The notes beneath the pieces are model-generated. The model was not told where the DNA came from. It did not search any database and saw nothing but the letters and a program-made list of their open reading frames with translations. Made by a program: the position numbers and the translations under genes. From contig JAJYMY010000002.1 in the NCBI GenBank assembly GCA_021786575.1, positions 248,001 through 312,000 of the forward strand: DNA of 64,000 nt. Direction: 5' to 3'. Position 1 is the stretch's first letter, and the number at the start of each line of letters is the position of its first letter. Positions 59,701 to 64,000 of this stretch are shown here, piece by piece. The DNA comes from an archaeon (GTDB lineage: Archaea; Thermoproteota; Nitrososphaeria; Nitrososphaerales; Gagatemarchaeaceae).

Positions 59701-60078
59701 CTTAAGGTCCTCCCGGGGGCCTTCTTCAGGCGCAACGACCCCGCCGTGTTCGGGGTCGACGTCGTCGCCGGTCGCCTCCGACCGAAGGTGAAGCTGATGT
59801 CGTCTGTAGGTGCAGAGCTGGGCGTGGTCGGACAGGTGCAGGACAACGGCAAGGCGGTGCCCGAGGCGAAGGAGGGTGAGCAGGTCGCGATCTCTGTCCA
59901 TGGACCTACCCTAGGGAGGCAAGTGAGGGAGAACGACATACTATACACGATGCCCCGCAGCCACGAGGCGAAGCTGCTCCGGACCAAGCTCCTAGGCTCA
60001 CTGACGGAAGACGAGAAGCAGGTGCTGGACGAGATAGTCGCGATAAAATCTGCCGCGGACCCTATGTACGGGTTTTAG
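56728..60078 (+). CDS. infB: Translation initiation factor aIF5B (IF-2) precursor containing an intein
   Basis: 1116 residues as translated; the spliced protein is 595 aa, normal for archaeal aIF5B. This GTPase joins ribosomal subunits and helps initiator tRNA binding. The host sequence resumes after the intein with TSIADCLRGTGVQAREVGGI. It continues with IDTPGHAVFSNLRLRGGSAA (G3), LVALNKIDM (G4), and the C-terminal domains including AGSIGGLEALLMMLEERGVP and LPGAFFRRNDPAVFGVDV. The intein splits the P-loop GHVDSGK/TS, so the factor is inactive until spliced. It lies 26 nt after ndk. Confidence 0.96.
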   Translation: MPEQGLMRQPVVVILGHVDSGKCVSGETLLQSADGTIVEAKEAFETYKSGEPIGMPDGVAYHALGLKLISMGPDGKTRPHEVSHVWKLRADVLIRVDTKAGYSVETTPEHRFLVVTEGGVVSYAEARQLKLGDRLLIPNRTTVDQTTPESVKSAILERIPDDFLVRPTPELAEEIRQAASRGHGGQSLVTSVRGLRRQMSRGYFRASAYRALISKLGLALEGGYEQIAGVKFSPSGPRGGRPSPWISLPKSDEEFDSLAYLVGLLYGDGITETALSNGASLVPIQEFKRCLGSAFRVTTTTAKRPTSLAVSHRGGLSLSRFLSEVFACPTTKKHSLAVPPMIAAMPDRFVAAFLRGFFDAKGFVTDGGDIGVRCDGDALAKQLPMLLQRFGCLAYRGNGSQSNEILISGKISVSAFNQRIGFRDPGKAEAARRREGFAERSRIFETASVSGDSPMSVTVPSAAVLSDRLLTRIESYGRSGKSVLARSRLAPPTYPNAGHEQALADCSAVEVTRLERSEGEFDVYDFTVDETHNFLANCLIIHNTSIADCLRGTGVQAREVGGITQEIGASFFPMETLQAICGPLLDRAGGELQVPGLLMIDTPGHAVFSNLRLRGGSAADIAILVVDVLKGLENQTLESIDILKRRRVPFLVALNKIDMINGWRKGSKGPLLQVIKDQPPSWGDELEERLYNVVGGLSRLGFQADAYYRVKDFRQQVSIVPVSARAPVGMPEMLAMLIGLAQQFLKGKLSVAGTAPGRGIILELQEEVGIGQTANVILTEGNLRVGDSIALVRRDGAFKSKVKALFMPRPLDEMRDPRDKFTPVDAVSAAAGVKLVSPDLGGVVAGTSVASFSTELQFQNLKAEMEKELSNIVVKTDNMGVIVKAGSIGGLEALLMMLEERGVPVREADIGDISKSDIVNAQVVGDHDPYLGAILGFDSKVLPEAKEYAGSSPIFVSSIIYEVIDSYANWAAAKRDADEKAALSSLTRPCKLKVLPGAFFRRNDPAVFGVDVVAGRLRPKVKLMSSVGAELGVVGQVQDNGKAVPEAKEGEQVAISVHGPTLGRQVRENDILYTMPRSHEAKLLRTKLLGSLTEDEKQVLDEIVAIKSAADPMYGF
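56794..58356 (+). mobile_element. Intein in the aIF5B P-loop with LAGLIDADG endonuclease
   Basis: 521 residues between GHVDSGK and TSIADCL. It starts CVSGETLLQSADG, has block B SVETTPEHRFLVV, and ends YDFTVDETHNFLANCLIIHN, followed by +1 Thr. All splicing residues are present (Cys1, His in block B, His-Asn end). The endonuclease motifs AYLVGLLYGDGITE and FLRGFFDAKGFVTDG both keep the acidic residue, so it may still cut. An intein is known at this site in Methanocaldococcus and Pyrococcus IF-2 (from memory). Confidence 0.93.
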
Positions 60079-60112
60079 ACTTAATTACCAGGGGTAGTCG
60101 GAGCAGACTTCG

Positions 60113-60472
60113 ATGGTCACCTTCAAGCTGGTGCTCTCGGACCCCAAGACAGGGAAGTCAGAAGCGCAGGAGGTAAAGGACGCCAGCGCACAGCTCCTGA
60201 TAGGGAGGAAGATAGGAGACGTCTTGGACGGAGCTACCATAGGACTCACAGGGAGCATAAAGATCACGGGGGGGAGCGACAAGGCGGGATTTCCCCTGCG
60301 CGCCGACACCCTGGGAGGGGGGAAGAACTATGTCCTCCTCACCCGCGGGGTAGGGTACAGGACCAATGAGGACGGTATCAAGAAGCGCAAGCTGGTCAGG
60401 GGCGGGACCATCACTGAGGAGACATTCCAAGTGAACGCCAAGCGCGTCGACGGGGCGCCGAAGACCAACTAG
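60113..60472 (+). CDS. rps6e: Ribosomal protein eS6
   Basis: 119 aa. TFKLVLSDPKTGKSEAQEV, LIGRKIGDVLDGATIGLTG and ITGGSDKAGFPLRADTLGGG with YRTNEDGIKKRKLVRGGTI match archaeal eS6. A CTTAATTA box near 60078 suggests its own promoter. infB-eS6 neighbourhood is common in archaea. Confidence 0.95.
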   Translation: MVTFKLVLSDPKTGKSEAQEVKDASAQLLIGRKIGDVLDGATIGLTGSIKITGGSDKAGFPLRADTLGGGKNYVLLTRGVGYRTNEDGIKKRKLVRGGTITEETFQVNAKRVDGAPKTN

Positions 60473-60479
60473 ATTCTTA

Positions 60480-60500
60480 AGGTCAGAACGATTTTGACCT
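60480..60500. promoter_or_regulatory. Inverted repeat upstream of the Lrp gene
   Basis: AGGTCA and TGACCT are perfect arms separated by 9 nt, lying about 70 nt before the Lrp start and upstream of its TATA-like AGAAATATCG (60530-60539). A candidate autoregulatory site. Confidence 0.4.
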
Positions 60501-60569
60501 GAAAGTCGCTGATTCTCGGCCTGAAAAGTAGAAATATCGCGCGTCCTGCGAGATACTGAGGATAACGAT

Positions 60570-61028
60570 TTGGCCAAACTTGACGACTTGGACATGAAGA
60601 TACTCTCTTCGCTCCACACGGACGCTTCGGTATCTGTCCCCAAGCTCGGCAAGGAACTCGGGGTCAACCTCTCGGTGATGTACAGCAGGATAAAGCGCCT
60701 GCAGAAAAGGGGGGTGATAGAGCGGTTCACTATACAGGTCAACGAGGACAGGCTGGGTATGCGTGCCGGAGCTTTGGCGGGGCTCAATATCGATCCCAAG
60801 TTGAGGGAGGCAATCCTGAAGGAGGTCGAGAAGACTGAGGGGGTCAGGCTTATCAGGGAAGTGACCGGGCGCTTCGACTTGATACTCAACCTCAGAGGAC
60901 AGTCCCTCGACGAGCTGCACCGGGCCGTCTATGATGTGATAGGGAAGATACCCGGCGTCATGCACACTGAGGTGTTCATGGAGGTCTCCAGGCGTGACCC
61001 TCCTGTGAGCTTCAGGCTGATCGAGTGA
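60570..61028 (+). CDS. Lrp/AsnC family transcription regulator
   Basis: 152 aa. The N-terminal helix-turn-helix is LDMKILSSLHTDASVSVPKL with LSVMYSRIKRLQKRGVIERF, and the C-terminal ligand-binding RAM domain spans about residues 65-145. Such regulators respond to amino acids. The TTG start follows a TATA-like box at about 60531. It overlaps the next gene by 4 nt, linking it to the HExxH protein and the kinase fusion. Confidence 0.88.
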   Translation: MAKLDDLDMKILSSLHTDASVSVPKLGKELGVNLSVMYSRIKRLQKRGVIERFTIQVNEDRLGMRAGALAGLNIDPKLREAILKEVEKTEGVRLIREVTGRFDLILNLRGQSLDELHRAVYDVIGKIPGVMHTEVFMEVSRRDPPVSFRLIE

Positions 61029-61756
61029 CGCCTAAGGTTCATATGCACGGAGACGAGGTCACGAATCGGTTGGACCCGCTCATACTCCTCGACCAGGCAG
61101 TGGCTCAGGAGAAGGTGCCGAGGGCGCTGGTCAAGAAGGTGCGGCTGAGGATGCGACTCCTTCAGGGAGCCGTGGAGCGGGTCGAGAAGGCCAGCGGGCT
61201 CAGATATCCTCCCTATTACATCGAGCCGACCCTCCCCGTCTCGAAGTCTGGGAGCGAGTACGGCCAGATGGGGGTGCTGTTCGCCAGGGTGATACCCACA
61301 GCCGCCAACGGGAGCGTCCTAATCCTCGTCCAATTCACCGCCGCCCTGGTCGCCTTCGGGACCAAGGGAACCTTGGACGCGGTCGCAGCCCACGAGTTCA
61401 CGCACTACGTCGACCTCGTACGAAAGTTCAGCACCACCGATGTCACCAGCGACGAGGCCGCCACCACGCTCTATGAAGCGGCCTTCGCTGACGCAGAGCG
61501 CGTCACCCCTCCCAGGCTGATCTTCTCAGACAAGGCCCTCGTCTCTCTGATAAGCAGGAAGTTCAAGAACGAGCTCTCTGACGAAGCCCTCAACAAGAAG
61601 GTGGGGGCGGGGTGGATCGCTAAGAACCTCCCCATCCGCCTGGTGGGGCCCGAGGAGAACAGGGTCAGCCTCCCCATGGACGCGGTGGCAGCCACGAGGT
61701 TCGACCCAGCGGTCTTGGCGAAGGTCACCGAGCTCAGAGAGAAGGCTCGCCCTTGA
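61025..61756 (+). CDS. HExxH-motif protein, putative zinc metallopeptidase
   Basis: 243 aa, soluble. The motif AAHEFTHYVDLVRKF sits near residue 122, typical of zinc peptidases (HExxH), with an acidic DEAATTLYEAAFADAERV segment that may supply the third ligand. I recognise no named family. GTG start overlapping the Lrp stop; its own stop overlaps the next gene as TTGA. The substrate and even catalytic activity are unknown. Confidence 0.6.
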   Translation: MTPKVHMHGDEVTNRLDPLILLDQAVAQEKVPRALVKKVRLRMRLLQGAVERVEKASGLRYPPYYIEPTLPVSKSGSEYGQMGVLFARVIPTAANGSVLILVQFTAALVAFGTKGTLDAVAAHEFTHYVDLVRKFSTTDVTSDEAATTLYEAAFADAERVTPPRLIFSDKALVSLISRKFKNELSDEALNKKVGAGWIAKNLPIRLVGPEENRVSLPMDAVAATRFDPAVLAKVTELREKARP

Positions 61757-63378
61757 GGCTGACAGAGGAAGAGCGCTCCAAGGTGGAGCGACTCGCGGCC
61801 GCGCTCGTGGAGCCATCGAGGACTTCGGGGGTGGCAGCCTACGGCTCGAAGGTCGCGGGGTACGCCAGGCCCGACTCTGACTACGATTTGATCATCGTGT
61901 CGAAGCGCTTCCGAGAAGGAGTGCGCTACAGATATGTGGACGACCCGGTCGCGGCCTCTGCCCTCATCGTCGACGAGGACATGTTGGTCCAGGACGCTCG
62001 GTCGTCTTACCTGGGCGAGTTCGTCGTAGGGCGGCTGCTCAACATCTACGAGCCCCTCTCGAACCCGGAGCTCTTCAGGGCCGTGGAGCACGAGTACAAG
62101 AAGAGGGTGATAGTCGAAGCCCTCCTCGACCTCTCTTCGGATTATGGGGAGTTCGGCAGCCGCCTGGTCGTCCCATACGACTACTTCCTCTTCGAGAAGC
62201 TCCACAGGCGCGCGGCCATCTACCCTCCGGCGCTCTACAGCTACGTCCACACCTACACCTCTCGCCTGGGTGACCAGAACCGGGCTGCGTCAGTGGACGG
62301 GTTTCGCTCGGCAGCCGAGTCCCTCCAGCCGAGGGGGTTCCTCGTTGCCGAGCGCGACGGCGTGAGGCTCGTCCCCGAGCGGCTTAAGGGGGACGCGTTC
62401 ACGAGGGTGCAGTCACTCTTCTCAGTCACAGCGAGGGGGGTCGCGCAGTATGCGGTCCACGGCTACGCCGGGAGGGTCGGGCCTTCGGTCTTCAGCAGAG
62501 AGGCGCTGTCGAAGCTCAGGCGGATGAGGGAGGCACCCCCGAAGTTCGCGCCTCTGGATGTACCACGCTCGCTGCTGAAGCTGGACGAAGGGGCCGTGAT
62601 ACCTGACGCCTCCTTCCTCGTCAAGGAGTTGGCCCGCCTGCTCGGTTTCGACACCTACTCAACGACAGAGAAGGACATCGGTGAACCTTACTCTACCACC
62701 AGGGTCCTCACGTTCAGGAGCGGCCACGCGGAGAGGTCGGTCGTTGTGAAGAACTACACTGACGTGAGGTCACTGAAGTGGGCGCTCCTCGGGATCTGGG
62801 CTTCTACCGCGAACAAGTTCAGCGCGGGTCCGCTCATCAGGATGGACCGAGAGTACGGTGCCACCCTGGCCCTAAGAGCGAAGGGCGTCCTCGTCCCCAG
62901 GATCCTGGCCGTCGCGCCGGCCGAAAGGGTCCTGGTGAAGGATTTCGTCCCCGGGCCCACACTCGCTTCAGAGATCAACACCTTCCTGAAGGGTGACGAC
63001 GTCCCTCTCTCCGCGGTGGGGTCATACGGGTCTCTGATGGCCCGGGTCCACGGCTGGGGGATGGCGCTGGGGGACGCCAAGCCGAGCAACGTGATCGTCT
63101 CCAGGGAAGGGCTCTACCTCACCGACTTGGAGCAAGCCTACAAGGGCGGGGACCAGGCTTGGGACGTGGCGGAGTTCCTTTACTACACGGCGAAGCTGTC
63201 CAACAAAGAGGGCGCCATGAAAAAGGTCGCCGTCTCCTTCCTTGACTCCTACGTCGGCGAGGGGGACAGGTCGTGCGTGGCGAAGGCGAAGGGTTCGAAG
63301 TACTTCGGGCCGTTCAGACCCTTCCTCACCCCGGGGATGGCTAAGATGCTCAGAGAGCTGATGTCTGTCTACGCCTAA
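61753..63378 (+). CDS. Fusion of a nucleotidyltransferase domain and a Bud32/RIO-like kinase domain
   Basis: 541 aa. The N-terminus has the minimal nucleotidyltransferase motif YGSKVAGYARPDSDYDLIIV (Gly-Ser then two Asp). A middle region of about 200 residues follows, with FLFEKLHRRAAIYPPALYSY. The C-terminal part is kinase-like: catalytic loop HGWGMALGDAKPSNVIV (Asp near residue 441, Lys and Asn in place), metal-binding YLTDLEQA in place of DFG, and an upstream VLVKDFVPGPTLASEIN resembling Bud32. TTG start coupled to the HExxH gene. It may modify tRNA or protein; the actual substrate is not known. Confidence 0.65.
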   Translation: MRLTEEERSKVERLAAALVEPSRTSGVAAYGSKVAGYARPDSDYDLIIVSKRFREGVRYRYVDDPVAASALIVDEDMLVQDARSSYLGEFVVGRLLNIYEPLSNPELFRAVEHEYKKRVIVEALLDLSSDYGEFGSRLVVPYDYFLFEKLHRRAAIYPPALYSYVHTYTSRLGDQNRAASVDGFRSAAESLQPRGFLVAERDGVRLVPERLKGDAFTRVQSLFSVTARGVAQYAVHGYAGRVGPSVFSREALSKLRRMREAPPKFAPLDVPRSLLKLDEGAVIPDASFLVKELARLLGFDTYSTTEKDIGEPYSTTRVLTFRSGHAERSVVVKNYTDVRSLKWALLGIWASTANKFSAGPLIRMDREYGATLALRAKGVLVPRILAVAPAERVLVKDFVPGPTLASEINTFLKGDDVPLSAVGSYGSLMARVHGWGMALGDAKPSNVIVSREGLYLTDLEQAYKGGDQAWDVAEFLYYTAKLSNKEGAMKKVAVSFLDSYVGEGDRSCVAKAKGSKYFGPFRPFLTPGMAKMLRELMSVYA

Positions 63379-63644
63379 CCCTTCTGCGTGTATGTGGTAT
63401 ACCCACAGTGGCCGCAGGTGAGCCTGTCGCCGTGCTGGGCCATGAAGTAACCTTTTCCACACCGCGGGCACTCCTTCCTGAGCCTGGTCAGCGAGCCATC
63501 TCCGACCTTGTAGAGCTTGTGCACCTGTATCCTCCTCTTCGGGGCCTTTGGCTTCTCCTTCTTCTCCGGCTTCTCCTCCGCCGGAGCCGCTGCTTCGGCG
63601 GGGGGAGGCGCTGGAGCTGGGGGAGGGGTCTGCTGCTTTGACAT
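63375..63644 (-). CDS. rps27ae: Ribosomal protein eS31 (S27ae)
   Basis: 89 aa. The C-terminal zinc ribbon is ECPRCGKGYFMAQHGDRLTC with GHCGYTTYTQKG. The first 40 residues are a Pro/Ala/Glu/Lys-rich low-complexity extension (PPPAPAPPPAEAAAPAEEKP). Two nt after eS24, as in other archaea. Its stop overlaps the convergent kinase fusion by 4 nt. Confidence 0.92.
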   Translation of the reverse strand: MSKQQTPPPAPAPPPAEAAAPAEEKPEKKEKPKAPKRRIQVHKLYKVGDGSLTRLRKECPRCGKGYFMAQHGDRLTCGHCGYTTYTQKG

Positions 63645-63646
63645 CT

Positions 63647-63988
63647 CTACTTCTTAGCCCCTGCTGCCGCTGGAGCGGCGGCCTTCTTCCTCTCCTGCTT
63701 CAGCTTCTCGCGCTCCTCCTTGGAGAGGGCTCTCTCGCCCAGATGGCGGAGGTGTATTCGCTTCTTGGACTCAGGGGAGCCGTAGACGTAGAACTTGCCT
63801 AGCACCTTGGTCGTACCTGACTGGCCGTCCATCCTGATGAGGGCCACGTTCTCGGATGGGACCCCCATCTCCTGGGCCACGGCCGCGATTGCCTCTTTCC
63901 TCGTTATCTTCCCCGCCCTGTCCTCCAAGGCCAACTCCACGTATGCCCTGTCAAGGACCTTGGACTGGGACTTCTTCTCCACCTGCAA
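63647..63988 (-). CDS. rps24e: Ribosomal protein eS24
   Basis: About 113 aa. ELALEDRAGKITRKEAIAAV, ENVALIRMDGQSGTTKVLG and FYVYGSPESKKRIHLRHL are typical. The C-terminus is an Ala/Lys-rich tail. The start is TTG at 63988 or GTG at 63982. The window ends 12 nt further, so a slightly longer N-terminus cannot be excluded. Confidence 0.92.
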   Translation of the reverse strand: MQVEKKSQSKVLDRAYVELALEDRAGKITRKEAIAAVAQEMGVPSENVALIRMDGQSGTTKVLGKFYVYGSPESKKRIHLRHLGERALSKEEREKLKQERKKAAAPAAAGAKK

Positions 63989-64000
63989 ACCGGAGCACCC

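Noticed and set aside
1-64000. CRISPR arrays, insertion sequences or prophage genes
   Set aside because: No direct repeat arrays, transposases, integrases or phage structural genes were seen; the only mobile-type elements are the two inteins.

Overview
The window is a GC-rich, gene-dense archaeal chromosome segment. Archaeal or eukaryotic-type proteins appear throughout: a thermosome, eS4, eS6, eS24, eS28, eL8, eL18, eL19, eL24, eL32, RpoD/RpoN, Rpp29 inside the ribosomal operon, Cbf5/TruB, deoxyhypusine synthase and aIF5B. The order secY-adk-DUF106-cmk-truB without eL34 and eL14 points towards the Nitrososphaerota (Thaumarchaeota), but this is an inference from gene order and not a phylogeny. 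Many first genes look leaderless, with a TATA box about 25-30 nt before the start codon. Genes inside operons often overlap (ATGA/TTGA), and TTG and GTG starts are common.

Layout. 1-6.4 kb: the end of a sodium/solute symporter, an MDR oxidoreductase, a HEAT-repeat protein that looks like half of deoxyhypusine hydroxylase, an SDR enzyme, a minus-strand set (DUF371, a mevalonate-decarboxylase-like GHMP protein, a small protein) and an ornithine cyclodeaminase-like gene. 6.4-9.4 kb: thermosome, aquaporin and a GAF/fRMsr-like protein. 9.4-15.1 kb: a complete SUF iron-sulfur assembly locus (sufC, sufB, sufD, Rieske protein, sufS, sufU) with two copies of a palindromic operator. 15.2-19.4 kb: succinate dehydrogenase genes interrupted by about 700 nt of non-coding, hairpin-containing DNA. 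19.6-32.0 kb: the long ribosomal protein operon from uL22 to uL15, then secY, adk, an Oxa1/EMC3-like insertase, cmk and truB. 32.05 kb: a tRNA-Ser(GGA) that I read as carrying two introns. 32.3-37.3 kb: purine synthesis (guaB, purA, purB) and deoxyhypusine synthase. 37.4-40.7 kb: glmS with an intein. 40.8-46.2 kb: an HTH/S-layer-like regulator, uS13-uS4-uS11 (minus strand) and the separated RpoD-eL18-uL13-uS9-RpoN-uS2 operon (plus strand). 46.3-51.5 kb: MEMO, mevalonate kinase, isopentenyl phosphate kinase, a prenyl synthase and GluRS. 51.6-60.5 kb: eL8-eS28, then an inserted island, then eL24-ndk-infB(with intein)-eS6. 60.5-64 kb: an Lrp regulator, an HExxH protein, a nucleotidyltransferase-kinase fusion, eS31 and eS24.

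The most unusual element is the island at about 52.2-56.0 kb. It splits the usual eL8-eS28-eL24-ndk-infB order and holds a von Willebrand A (vWA) protein, a divergent tubulin homologue with clear tubulin-type (not FtsZ-type) motifs, a coiled-coil protein and a fourth protein of unknown function. The vWA and tubulin genes diverge from one shared TATA region. I read this as a candidate undescribed tubulin/vWA cytoskeletal or signalling module.

Other points to check are the half-size DOHH-like protein in a genome with deoxyhypusine synthase, two inteins placed in active-site loops (GlmS glutaminase site, aIF5B P-loop), a purA with no ordinary start codon, and a mevalonate-decarboxylase homologue whose catalytic Asp position is Gln.
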